Below, in pieces: positions 20,001-32,201 of a DNA stretch of 40,442 bases. The stretch comes from Gamarada debralockiae (lineage: Eukaryota > Ascomycota > Leotiomycetes > Helotiales > Hyphodiscaceae): assembly GCA_002803225.1 (NCBI GenBank), contig NXFV01000989.1, forward strand, positions 1 through 40,442. Direction: 5' to 3'. The position numbers and the translations under genes are program-made. The notes beneath the pieces are model-generated. The model was not told where the DNA came from, made no database searches, and saw nothing but the letters and a program-made list of their open reading frames with translations. The number at the start of each line of letters is the position of its first letter. The first letter of the stretch is position 1.

Positions 20001-22249
20001 CTATCGCTTTCTCTTCTTGCTCTTATCCGGGCTACCCTGGCCTCCAGCAATCAAGCCAGGCGGAAAGAAGTTCATCTCCATGGCGACTTCATCTTTTTTG
20101 ACAGGAACACCCATGTGACGTCCGTAACGGCCCTTGCGCCCATTGCCTTCATCCTCACTAACACACTGATCAGCGCTGAGACCAGCATCTTTGCACCGTT
20201 GACATGGACGTTGACGATCACAACCCTTCTTGCTCTTGCGGCATCGTTGGCAGCGAGGCTTGGAAGAGAGATCTTCTTCATCTGTGGCAAGCGGGTGCTG
20301 GAAGTTCAAGTTGGATGCGTTTGAAGTCTTGCGAGACTGAGGTGGCATTGAAGTTGGAGAAATAGGCTTGGCGCTTCCGGACGCAGAGCTGACGGATTTC
20401 TTGGACTTGACTTGGCCAGGACGAGAAGTCCTAGACTTGCTAGATTTGTTGATCTTGGCCCCAGAAGCGGTTGTGCGAGGCTTACCCATGACAGTAGGTA
20501 GGCTCTTAGACTTGGCCATCTTCGGCTTGGAATCGTCGTCCATGATTTCGTCCTGCATGCCAGGTCTAAAAGTGCTATCATGGCCATCTTCGTAGTCACC
20601 CTCGTCCCCGCTTGGCTCTGTGCTGTCTTGACTTGGTAGGATATCATCAAGATGTGGACGAATTTTTCGGATGACGCCGGGAGGCAAGATTGGACTGGCT
20701 TCACGCTTTTGTCGACGAGCAGGCGGAAGCTCATCTTCACTCTCACTTTCGTTCTCGCTGGTGGCACCAGTAGAGGAAGCGGCATCTGCGCGACCGCTGA
20801 AGGTGTCGTCAAGTGTGGAGGCAGACGTGCGACCGTGAGAGATATTTGACATCTCGCCCAATCTCATCAACTGAAGTGCAACGTCCTTATCCTCTTCCGA
20901 CATGCAACTACCAACTGTAGGGTCTGGCGTAGGGAGTATGCCAGAGCTGTTACCGTTTGGTGTAGCACTGATTGATTGTCTGTGTGAAGGATAGGACGCG
21001 CCACCCCGAGTGCGACGTCCATGAGCAGCAGGTGTAGAGTATAGACCAGGTTGCCCGAAGCCGTTGCCATAGTTTTGGGGTGATTGTAGTAGTTGTGGGT
21101 TCGAGAAGGGGTTGTGGGAAGGATTTGTCAAAGGGAATGAGGCCCTCTGGTGCTCCATTCGTCGAGCAGGAGAAACAGAGGAATTCGAAGTCGCAGCGGG
21201 CATTTGCGGCGGAGCAAACAATGGGAGTTCCTGCGGTGGCATAAACGTCAGAAAACTGTGTAGATATATGAAAGTAACAGAAACAGGTGTAGGCTTACGG
21301 AGCTCTCAAACTTCGCTCTTTTGCGTCGCCCACCCTCAACAATGTTGTCTAGGCTGATCTCGGTATTCCCAATATGCTCACTCTTAGTCTTGCTAGAAAC
21401 CGAGCCCGGAGCTCCATCTCCACTGCTGTATCCATTCATCGCATCGCTGTGGTTATCTGCGAAACTGCCGTGTGCGCTGGAACCTCGACTCTTAAACCCG
21501 GATCGCGACCGACTCTTCTTCAACGGAGGAGGGTTTGTACTGACAGATGTGCTCCGACGGCCTCGGCCACCATTGGGAGACATGCTGCGCTTGCGAGAGG
21601 TTCTCGAAGTTGGTCGTGATAGCGGCTGGCCGTAGCTGAGGGCTTGGGCTGGCTGCGGGGGTGGCATGTGGTGACCATCACCGGGATAGTAGGTAGATGC
21701 CATCATTGGTGATCCTGAGTGATAGGATGATGGGCCATACGTCCCAGGAGCTTGGGAAGGCTCATCGATGACTCGAACGTATACGACCATGTTGTTTCTC
21801 AGATTCTCGTACCGGGCGATGAGAGTGTTCCCTTGGTCGTCCTCGAAGCTAACACCTTTCGCACCCCCAGGGCCAGCATAGAGTCCATAGAAGTTCTTGA
21901 CAGTTGTGATAATCGAGTCGGTAGTATCGTGGGGGAAGATTTGCACCCGCATAGGGAGGCGCGCACGGTATTGGGGCGATTCGGGGAAGAGGAGCTCGAA
22001 TGCGACGGTTTTGGGGGTCGGGCTCCCGAATGGAGACATTTGTGTATTGTGTGGAGTTGTCGAAGCGGATTGACCTCCACCATATGTTGCTGGTGGTGTT
22101 CCCATTCTGTAGTCTGCAGCACGCACATCCATTTCCGACATTGTGTTCCGGGTCGGGTACGAGTGTGTCCGTTGAGGAGCAGCGGATTCGTCAAACTGGT
22201 TTGGAGCGTTTGAAGATGTTGGACCCGATAGAAGGTTGGATAATTCCAT
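20001..22249 (-). CDS. Zn2Cys6 zinc-cluster nuclear protein (RfeD-like)
   Basis: Two exons, complement of 20001-21230 and 21299-22249; 726 residues. The 68-nt intron (21231-21298) has a GTAAGC donor, a CTGAC branch and a GCAG acceptor. The N-terminus (MELSNLLSGPT) is followed at about residues 78-165 by a conserved block (PKTVAFELLFPESPQYRARL, GVSFEDDQGNTLIARYENLR) with the look of a ubiquitin-like or PB1-like fold. The middle is long, Ser-rich, basic and disordered, with KRSMSPNGGRGRR-type nuclear signals. The zinc cluster lies near the C-terminus (about residues 640-670): C-x2-C-x6-C-x5-C-x2-C-x9-C, in RCQRCRKSKKGCDRQRPC.... This C-terminal placement is unusual for Zn2Cys6 factors but matches the conserved filamentous-fungal protein I recall as RfeD-like. 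Probably a DNA-binding regulator; targets unknown. Confidence 0.85.
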
Positions 22250-24900
22250 TCCACTACGAGCGGAATGATTCTCGATGGATTGATGATATTTGTTATCAAG
22301 TGATGGGTGTGGATTGTGAAAGGTGGTATTGGGTGCTGGGCGGATGATGCCCGTTGTCGCGAGCAGAAGGAAGGACGAGGAGAAACGAGTGTCGTGGGGA
22401 TTTTCGATTCTGGATAAGCCCGAGTGTTAGCACTGATCATTCTAAAGTCTAAAATGGGGTTTAAGAATGATCTGATGAAGGGACGGCATAAATGATAGAA
22501 TGATGGGCTGCGCAGGTTTGCCTTGGGCGCTTCCCGGCTGACGGTGGACGAGGAGGAGTTCAGGGAGAAGCCGGTGAGGGAAGGAGGACCATATGCCCTA
22601 ATTGCTCGATCGCATAAGATGGATGAATGATTGAAACTTACAAGTGATCGAAAAGAATGCCGTCGTGAGGCCTATCGAGGCATTTGGGTTTGTGGTCCGG
22701 TCGAATTGGCGTGTCGAAGACCTGCGACGAAGGAGTGTTAGGAGAGGATGATTCTTAGGGAAATTCAAGTCTCTGATATTGTGGATTGGTTTTTGGGATG
22801 ACGATGGATGGATTCTCGACTCACCTGTTGGTATGCAAGTTGTTGCGTTAGTCCTCTGGACGGAATTCGGTGAGTGCGTGAAGAAGAGGATGCAGTCGAG
22901 AGAAGCGGAGTTCCTGGCTTGAGCCATGACATTTTATGCAAGCACTTTCAACATAACTTCTGCTCAACTACATATTTTATAAGAACTCGAATTTTAACCT
23001 GCCATAACTGGAATTCTAATAATAAGTTACTTCCTATTCAAAAAGAAGCCCTACAAATCATTCGCAAAGCTCATACAATGCTGCGAAAGTACTCGACTTT
23101 TGGATATGTCATGGCTCGCTTCCTCCACATCCACTCCGTATAAAACGAGCATAATAGCTGTTTGTAGCCATGCACAAGTCCCAAACAAACCTAATTCTAG
23201 ATATCTGCGGAATTTTGTATCTGTCTATCATTAATTGAGTTATTTCCTTTGAAAAAGCCTGGGTGGATTCCTTCGAGTATCCCCGCTCATCCCGTCTTCC
23301 GGAGGCATTCTTGTATCTTCAGTAGAAACAATCAAAAAGATATGAGAAGCTCCTGCACATGTCTCTATGAAAGCACAAAGTCATCAGGTTCCCCGAGCGC
23401 ATGCTGCTAGAGATAAATCTAACCAGTCTCTGTGGTGTGATCGAGACAACTCACAGCAGTGGCCAAGTGCTTGATTAAGTCTGAGCCAGCCAATGATGGT
23501 ATGCGCCAACGTCTGAAGCAAGGATGTGTTGGGAAATGATCATGGGTGTGACGGTCAAATTCAATTGCTCGACATCCTGAATCTTTTGAGATATATTGGA
23601 CCCTGGGCCCTGAATTGACAGTCGGCCGTCAATAAAAGTCAGGCGCCGAGTCTATCTTTACCATAAGAAGCCGGCGTAAAAAGGTTGTTGGTGAAAGCCC
23701 CAATATCAATTGCGCCCCCCAGGGATCTCGGTATGCGCTGGCGGGTGGTTTCAAGTGTCATTTATGCTCATAGCTTGTATGCCCTACGGCAGATTCAATT
23801 GATGGCGCCGGGACAAGTTGAATGCGCCGGGGTGTTGGCGATTTTGCGGTGGATTCCGCTGTGATTTGTGCTTCGATGACTGGATGGATCTACACGCTGC
23901 ATGTTTTAGTCGGCAGCAGGATCGAAGGCTTTTGTCGTGTGCGACGGCCAAGGAGTTGAGGGCTGGAGAGAAAAGCGTTGCGATTATAGAAATCTGGAAT
24001 GGTTCCTTGGAATTCAAGCGATTGGATATCTTGAAGGATACGTCTTTCCTACCAGGTGTTTGTGGTTCATCTTGATCGCGGCGCAAAGTTTGAGAAATTG
24101 ATGACGACGACCCAATGAGGCTTTCAAGATTCTCGCATTCCCGAACAGGCCTTTGGCCGGTGAACCGCGACCTTGAACTCGAGCCGGAAATGGACACTTT
24201 TAAATTCATAAACAAAGAAGGGACGGCCACGCTGCTATTTCATTTGATAATACTAATTGCGTGCTGATAGGAATCCAGCACATGTGAGCTGCGCCATAAG
24301 CGCAAAACGGTCGGATAGAGTTGCTTACTGACTAGCAAATCAGGATTGCATGAAGTACCCCTCCAGGTACAGAGCTGGATCAACTGAGTCGCGGACACCA
24401 ATGAAGGAAAATATATCTCCTTCCAGGTCAGAATTTCATCTGTCTTTGCCCATGCGATAAAGATCGGGGAATGAAATATCAAGCCTCCTGAAATCGACCC
24501 AAAATCAGTGTTCGCTGAAGGTTCTAGACAGCCGTGTTCCGAGCGGCTAAGTTTTCCAATCAAGTGACCACAAAAGAAAAGGTAAGAGGATACAAATCAT
24601 TGGGATTTGATCAACGATTGAAAAACCTGATGAAGAAAGGGCGTTTGTGATGGATAGAGAGTGTTGAGTGAGGTTACCAAAATTGGGTAGAAGTGGCACG
24701 TGCTTTCGTGGATAGTTGGTGTCTTGACGAAGCTCTCTTGGCATAAATTGAATATTCCTTGCTATTCAACAACGCAGCCGAATAAGAATAGGTATGAAGA
24801 TATTGAAAATTGATATATGTAGTCACACGTTTTGTGCCTGATTTTGGTGGCATGTAAATGTATGTTGAATATTTTATTGAAGGTTATAAAAATTTACACT
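22250..24900. other. Long intergenic region, no supported gene
   Basis: 22250-22930 is likely promoter and leader of the minus-strand Zn2Cys6 gene. A minus frame of 148 codons (23784-24230) and others at 24240-24744 lack any recognised domain, signal peptide or splice logic. 22930-24900 otherwise shows nothing clear. Confidence 0.4.
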
Positions 24901-24908
24901 GGTGGTTG

Positions 24909-24927
24909 ACGCGTTCGGGATTTCGCG
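24909..24927. promoter_or_regulatory. MCB/SCB-like cell-cycle motifs upstream of cyclin B
   Basis: ACGCGT (24909-24914, the MluI cell-cycle box core) and TTTCGCG (24921-24927, complement of the SCB core CGCGAAA) lie 7 bp apart. They are about 420 bp upstream of the cyclin B start. Both are recognised by MBF/SBF-type factors in yeasts. Role here is inferred from position. Confidence 0.35.
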
Positions 24928-25345
24928 ACGAGTGTTGACAAGCGTGGTAAGCGATTTCCTCGGGAAGCCTAAACCCTAATGGTACTAGTGCAGATGTTAG
25001 TATGTTTACTCGTTGCTATGCCACGGCCAGTCGCAGAAGCCACTTCGAGGACACAGGCTGCTCGTCCATCAACATCGACAAATTCATCACCGCCCTTCCT
25101 CCTCCACCTCTCCCATACCATCCTATCTCATGAGCTCGTGGTAAATGTCCTCCTAGGGTATTATCAAACCATATGAGCGATTAGGAACGCGATCACTCAA
25201 TTATCCCAAACGAACCAAACACCCATTACATCACGGCCCCTTATACTTTTTTGGGACGCGATATTTGCCTTGACCCAATTCAACATCAACACTCAGGAAT
25301 AATTGCATTGGCACTGGCTTAATTCCATAGCATAGCTACTTCATC

Positions 25346-27686
25346 ATGGACGCGCGAGTAAGTTCTGTTTTTCCTAATCGCTCAATCAAAATCAACAATC
25401 TACTTCTGGCGATTTTGGACCTTCCCGATTCGCGTTTGGAGCTTCCATTCACATTCCTAACATCGCCTCGTCAACACCTCAAATGTCTTGAGCAATTCAT
25501 TAACAATAAGTTTTAATAGCCTCAACGTCCTCTCAAATCTTTTCGCGTCGGCGATGAGAACATCCCTCCCACCAATCAACAACTTCACCAACGTCACAAG
25601 TCCACAGGAACACTCAATATGTTGGCTGTAGGAGGTCTTAAGGCAGCTGCCAAGAGAACTGCATTTGGAGATATTAGCAATCTGGCAAAGGCCTCGTCTG
25701 CGCATGATGACTCTGCTGTTGCTGGAAAGGCGTACAACAACCTCGACATTGTGAAGCCTGGGGGTGTTCAAGAAAAGTCTGCTGCTTTCTTGAGACCTGC
25801 ACAAAGACCTCTCAATGTCGCAGCTGCCAAGGGCGCTGTGAATAACAATTCAATGCCTCCCTCCGAGTCTGCGATTCTGCCAACAAATGGTCCTCTGGGC
25901 GATTCTCGACAACCTCAACCCCAACCTGCAAACAAGCGCACACAGTCGAAGCGAGGCCCTATAGTCTATAAGGATGCCGCAGATAGTGAACAACAACCGC
26001 AAATCCAAGCTTCCAAGCAGGATTCGGCATCAACAGTTCCTGTTCACCAAAATCTTGGACCTCGTCACATCAAGAGCCAACCTCAATTGAAGCAGGATCA
26101 TCCTGCCCTTCGCCGAACCCAAAGCAAGTACATTAGTACCGGGCCGTCGGATAACACAATCCCGAGTGACCCTGTGTATCAAGACGTTGCGGAAGCCCAT
26201 ATCCTTGATCCACCAACCGAGACATATGAATCCAACATGACATCGGCAGATGACAAGCAAGAAGAAGCAGCGCAGGAAGGAGTCAAGTTGTCCAATGGAG
26301 CGGTCGATCGACAACATAGACAATTGCCTATCCCTCCCCTCGTTTCTGAGCCCGAAGAGTATTGGGAGGAAGAAGAGGAGGAGGTCTACGACGATCAAGG
26401 TTACACCACCGCACACTCCTATCGCTCTCGCGGTGATAATACTACTGGAGGCGGCACAACAGTACTCTTCCCCAAGGTCACAAACAAGGCAAAGAAGGAG
26501 CTTGCAGCCGCAAAGGAACTTGTGGAGAGCGCTCGCACTGCAGAGGACATTGAGGACGAGCTTTGGGATACGAGTATGGTTGCAGAATATGGTGACGAGA
26601 TCTTTGCCTACATGCGAGAGCTTGAGGTTAGTTTGCTCACTCTCATCCAATCCTTCAATCCCTGATCCATTGGTTGGCGTTGCCGCGTCCCTGGATGACC
26701 GTCAATGCAGCCTCCCCTGCGGCCACTTATGCAGCCTCTGTTTACACTACATCCCTGTTGTGTTTACCTCTTGTACTGACCAGTCTTTCCTCTAGATCAA
26801 AATGTTGCCTAACCCACACTACATGGACAACCAAGCTGAGATTCAGTGGTCGATGCGCTCAGTGTTGATGGACTGGTTGATCCAAGTTCACCACCGCTTC
26901 TCCTTGTTGCCCGAAACCCTCTTCCTTTGCGTCAATTATATTGATCGCTTCCTGTCATGCAAGATCGTCTCCCTCGGCAAGCTTCAGCTGGTCGGTGCCA
27001 CAGCCATCTTCGTCGCTGCCAAATATGAGGAGATCAACTGCCCGTCCGTTGGTGAGATTGTGTACATGGTTGATAGTGGATATACTGTGGACGAGATTCT
27101 TAAGGCCGAACGATTCATGCTTAGCATGCTTCAGTTCGAGCTTGGCTGGCCTGGACCTATGAGTTTTCTGCGACGTATCAGCAAGGCCGATGACTACGAT
27201 TTAGAGACTCGAACTTTGGCCAAGTACTTTCTGGAGGTCACTATTATGGATGAGCGATTTGTAGGAAGTCCACCTAGCTATATCGCTGCTGGTGCTCATG
27301 CTCTCTCGCGCTTCATGCTCAAGAAGGGTGAATGGGTAAGTTATTCACGCTGATGTTTCCCAGCTGTTACTGAAATGTCGCAGACCCCAGCCCATGTTTA
27401 CTACTCCGGATATACCTGGACTCAACTTAGACCATTGGTATCCATGATCATGGAGTGCTGCCGAAACCCTACTATGCACCATGCTGCCGTCTTCGATAAA
27501 TATTCCGACCGCCGATACAAGCGTGCCTCACTGTTTGTCCAAGCTGAGGTGGACAAGGGCTTTATCCTCCCCTCGCTCACATTCCCCTACTCTCGACCAT
27601 CGCTTCCATCCCTTGAAGATGTCGAAGCACACATGCCCTATGAGACTATCGAATCATACAAGCGCATGGTCCAAGTCAAGGGCTAA
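25346..27686 (+). CDS. nimE: G2/mitotic-specific cyclin B (NimE/Clb type)
   Basis: Model: join 25346-25357, 25520-26626, 26796-27335, 27384-27686; 653 residues. All exon joins are phase 0. The first coding exon is only 12 nt (MDAR) before a GTAAGT donor. Exon 2 begins PQRPLKSFRVGDENIPPTNQ, the conserved cyclin B start, which argues against starting at the later ATG (25619). The N-terminus carries a destruction box, RTAFGDISN, for APC/C-mediated degradation. A Glu-rich tract (EEYWEEEEEEVYDD) precedes the cyclin core. The cyclin box (exons 2-3) includes MRSVLMDWLIQVHHRFSLLP, ETLFLCVNYIDRFLS and QLVGATAIFVAAKYEEI; the C-terminal cyclin fold follows (TLAKYFLEVTIMD). The product activates Cdk1 to drive entry into mitosis in the nucleus. 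Confidence 0.92.
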
Positions 27687-29360
27687 GGCCATCGAGACCC
27701 CACTCCGAGACTTCTACAACAATTACGATATTCGATTCTCTGTATATTTTCGGACCAGATTCGGTGGCTAATTTGCCACCATTAATTTGGTATCTCTATT
27801 CAACTGTATCTGGATCCACCATACACCATCAGACCTCATTAGATTCCCCTTGTTTCTCCACCATGGCGACGGCGTTGCATAACATAACTTGCCTGCCGTC
27901 CTCATCACATACATTTCACGATTTTGTCGATGGCTTTCTCTACCGACCTCTTGCAGAGCGTTGACCAAGATCGATCCATTCCGACTTTCGTACCAAAAAC
28001 TGTTTGCCTCTCAGAGCGAGCGTAACGACACTCATGATAAGACGATACCATGAAACTTCCTGGAGCATTCTTCGTTCATTACCTGCCTGTCCTAGGTTGG
28101 AGTGTGGGCGGAGTCACAAAAATAGGGTTGGGTTGCTCGTTAATACTTGTTCCTACCTCTTTCCACATACAAATGCGCGTAATGGCTGGGTGATTTTCTT
28201 TGTTTTCTGGTAGGACTGGCGTATGGGGTATGAGGGGTTCGTCCACAAAAGAACACTTCAGAAGTAGAGGACACGTATGATATAATACTTCTATGATTCC
28301 TCAACCTTTCTAGAACCACTTGCAATTGTGAATGTCTCCGTCCACCATTGTTAGTGAGGTCTTGCCAAAATCCCAGCTATCTACGATCTAGGAGAGAAAG
28401 GGCGGCTATTCTTCGCTCCACTACTGCTAACAAAGCTGAAATGCTCTGTTTCCATTTGAGCTTAACAAATATTAGAGTTCCACAATTTAGATTATGGTGA
28501 TCATTAAAAGGTATGCTGTACTTGTGGGATCCATGGCATCAAGACGATCGATCCATCTTTTCATGGCATGAAGGACATTATCCGGAGTGCAAATAGCCTG
28601 GATCAGCAGTTTAAAATCTGCAGGCTTGTCTAACTTATGGCGAGCTAAAAAGGATCTTTAGTAATACTCTCCACCCCAAAACAAGCGATGGATGAGTAAG
28701 GCAGGTAGTGTGGTCACGTGAGTTGTCACACATTTAGTTCGGTATCACACTTTCGAGGTTTTGGCGGCAGATCAAAGATAACGTCGATGCTGATCTGCCA
28801 TCGTAATATGTATCCTTTATTCCGAAAGTCCTCAACTAACCTGCTACATACCTACCTTCACGCCAGCCTAAAATCACTCCTCGGCAGACCCCTATCTTAC
28901 CCCTTTAAAGGCGGTCAATCATAGCGAGATTCACTCAATCCAGTAACACAAGCGACAAATTAGCTGGACAGCCTTTTTTGGCCGATTTAAATCCGAAAAT
29001 AATTTTCGCTCGACCTGCGAGGCGAAGGTCCAAGCTAGAGAAACAGCTCCTAGTCCAAATCTCAAATCAGGGCAAACACCCCCGTCCTTCCCCAGGCTCT
29101 TCATCTATACCTATCAATACCTAGGAAACACATATTCGACACTCTTTTCTCTGTGTCAACGTCAATTGGTACGCCAGTCACTCTCTGCCAACTTCTGTGG
29201 TCGAAAACTTGCTTGCTTTTGGCGGCCAGCTCCCTATACCCACTGTCGAACTTTTTTTTCCCTCACCGCCGCCGATTTCCGCGACGACGAGGACTATTAG
29301 TCACTCGTTTCGATATTTTGAGTCCGCGGACGCGTTGAGTTCATACTTTGCACCGTCAAG
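27687..29360. other. Intergenic region between cyclin B and the carrier gene
   Basis: 3' flank of cyclin B, then the carrier promoter. A CACGTG lies at 28713-28718 and pyrimidine-rich DNA at about 29085-29290, typical of fungal promoters and leaders. No gene could be supported. Confidence 0.4.
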
Positions 29361-31599
29361 ATGGCGGATCTTCATAAGGCGAAGGAGGTCGTGAAGGAAA
29401 AGCTGCTTGGTACTGAGCAGGTCGCAGACGTCCAACTGTCTGCGCTTTCAAAGGAGACCTTTGACAAGAATGCGCGAAAGGATGAGGAGACTGGAGAGCT
29501 GTTTATGGGCGAGGAGGAGTTCATCAATGCCATTGCGCCAGAGCGAGAAGATTATGTGAGTCAGCTGGCGTGCTTGTCGCACAAGACAGTCTTGAGCAAT
29601 TGGCTAATGAGGCATTTTGAAATATAGCATAAGATCAAGCGCGAACAATATGCCATCCTTTTCCGAATCGCAGACCGGAGAAACACTGGCAAACTCAACC
29701 TTTTCGACTGGGGCACCTTCGAAAACCTCCTCGCGAAACCGGACGCAGAGTACGAGATCGCGTTTCGACTTTTCGATGTGGAGCGAACGGGCATGGTCAA
29801 ATACGATGATTTGAAGAAGCTGTATGAGATGAATAAGGGCCCGGATAGCATACCTTTTGACTGGAACTGTGAATGGGCGACTCTGTATAGTGGAGGTAAG
29901 AAGCGGCGCCATGACCTTACATACCCACAATTCTCGCAGATGCTTCGAGGTTTACAAGGAGAGCGGATACGACAGGCTTTCCACTTTTTCGACAAGGATG
30001 GAGATGGATATATTGAGCCCGAAGACTTCCAGCGCATTATTCTCGAGACCGCCAAACATAAGCTCTCTGACCATTTGCTGGAAAACCTCCATACCCTCTG
30101 CAATATCTCGACCGGCAGCAAGATCTCGTACGCCAATGTCCGCGCTTTCCAGAATATGATCCGCGAGATGGATTTAGTGGAGATGATTATTAGGCAAGCT
30201 ACGGCACAAAGCTCAGATGGCAAAATCACCCGCACGGATTTCCTCAATGAAGCTGCGCGCATTACTCGTTTCTCCCTCTTCACTCCTATGGAAGCAGATA
30301 TTTTGTTCCACTTTGCTTCTCTCGATGAGCCATCAGGTCGACTTGGCCTCTCCGATTTCGCAAAGGTCCTCGATGCATCGTGGCGAAACCCCTTATACAA
30401 TGCCTATAGCGATATTGGGATCCCGAAAGTCAAAACCGCTACCCAAAATTTCCTTCACGGTGCCTTGGAATCGGTACATCATTTCGCGCTGGGTAGTTTG
30501 GCTGGTGCGTTTGGTGCATTTATGGTTTACCCCATTGATTTGGTGAAGACCCGTATGCAGAACCAGCGCAACTCGCGCGTGGGAGAAAAACTATACCAAA
30601 ACTCGTGGGATTGTGCAAAGAAGGTGGTGCGAAATGAAGGTTTCAGGGGCTTGTATTCCGGTGTCCTTCCACAACTTGTGGGTGTTGCGCCAGAGAAGGC
30701 AATCAAGCTCACAGTCAACGATCTTGTGCGAGGTCACTTCTCAGACAAGGACGGCAAGATCTGGATCCCGCATGAGATCTTGGCCGGTGGAAGTGCGGGT
30801 GCCTGCCAAGTCGTAGGTTCCCGTTTTATGCCCCTTTCTTTCCCACTTCGATCACTAACCTTCCTGCTAGATCTTCACCAACCCCCTCGAAATCGTCAAA
30901 ATCCGACTCCAAGTTCAAGGTGAGCTCGCCAAAAACGTCGAAGGTGTCCCCCGTCGCTCCGCAATGTGGATCGTAAGGCACCTCGGTCTCATGGGGTTGT
31001 ACAAGGGCGCATCAGCCTGTCTCCTCCGCGACGTCCCTTTCTCCGCCATCTACTTCCCCACCTACAATCACCTGAAACGCGACTACTTCGGCGAGTCCCA
31101 TACCAAGAAACTCGGTATCCTACAACTCCTCACCGCGGGCGCTATAGCCGGCATGCCAGCCGCATACCTCACTACACCATGCGACGTGATTAAAACCCGT
31201 CTCCAAGTCGAGGCCCGAAAAGGCGAGTCCTCTTACACGAGTTTACGGCAATGTGCACAGACAATTTGGAGAGAGGAGGGCTTTAAAGCGTTCTTTAAAG
31301 GTGGTCCAGCTCGTATTTTGAGGAGTTCCCCGCAATTTGGTTTCACTTTAGCGGGATATGAAGTTTTGCAGAGTTTGCTGCCGATGCCCGGAAGTGAGAA
31401 GGAGGCGCCGCATATGGGTGTTACTACTGCGTCGACGAGCTTACCAGGTCAGGAGGGACCATTAAGTTATTTGAGGAGTCGGAATGCGTTGAAGATTATT
31501 TTGGATATGGATGAGCAGTTTGGGATAAGTAAGGGGCCGGGAAAGGAGGGTTGGAGAACTATACCTAAGATCTTGGGTGGTGGGGGTCAGAAACCATGA
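29361..31599 (+). CDS. AGC1: Mitochondrial aspartate/glutamate carrier with N-terminal EF-hands
   Basis: Model: join 29361-29555, 29628-30812, 30871-31599; 702 residues with all phases closed. Introns: 29556-29627 (GTGAGT, CTAAT branch, TAG) and 30813-30870 (GTAGGT, CTAAC branch, TAG). The N-terminal 330 residues form an EF-hand regulatory region, with the clearest loop [14 protein letters not shown]; other hands ([30 protein letters not shown]) are degenerate. Three mitochondrial carrier repeats follow, each with the P-x-D/E-x-x-K/R signature: [18 protein letters not shown] and PCDVIKTRL. Length and layout match the aralar/citrin type. Known function of the family: exchange of mitochondrial aspartate for cytosolic glutamate plus a proton in the malate-aspartate shuttle, in the inner membrane. 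Confidence 0.93.
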
Positions 31600-32201
31600 G
31601 GCATTATCCAGTGCGAATTTCTGGATTCGACTGGATGGGATGGGCTTGGAGGTGTCACACATGGGGATGTTTGTCAGTAGGAAATGCGTGCATCTCTTCT
31701 TTCTTCTCATTTCTTCGCGATGAGATATACATAGGGATCAGAACACAGGTTGCATATATGGCTGGCTGGGTGGCGTTTATCGTTAGTGCTTCTTCGTGTC
31801 TTAATTTGGGGGTGGGGTGGAAGACGGACGATGTACTCTAGATGCATTTGTGTGATAGATGTATAGAGACTGTTCCATTTGAAGCTTGGAGTTCAAGTGC
31901 ATAAAGCTTCAGCATCGAATAGAAGGCAAAGAACATCTGCATCGGAATCAGCGTAAAGGGAAGGATTGTTGCCATTGCGGAAGTGCCTTCTATGCTGCCA
32001 GCTATAATTGCATCAAGTTCAAAGCACGCTCCCAGACACTCTTGTGCTCCTTCTCAGCCGTGTCAAGGCTATTCTTGACTTCCATCTGAAATCTATCATA
32101 CCATTCTCCAATCTCATATTGGACGTCCTTGCACTCGATGCTGCCTTTCTCAAACTTGACCATCTCCAAACCCCCTCTAAACCGAATGAGTGATGGTTTA
32201 C
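31600..32201. other. 3' flank between the carrier gene and the next relic
   Basis: No frame with coding character. It probably holds the 3' untranslated region of the carrier gene. Confidence 0.4.

Noticed and set aside
23784..24230. 148-codon minus-strand frame
   Set aside because: No domain, no signal peptide and no splice context; composition is not convincingly coding.
26030..26650. 206-codon minus-strand frame
   Set aside because: Antisense shadow of cyclin B exon 2.
29561..30400. 279-codon minus-strand frame
   Set aside because: Lies opposite the aspartate/glutamate carrier exon with EF-hands; its sequence has no domain.
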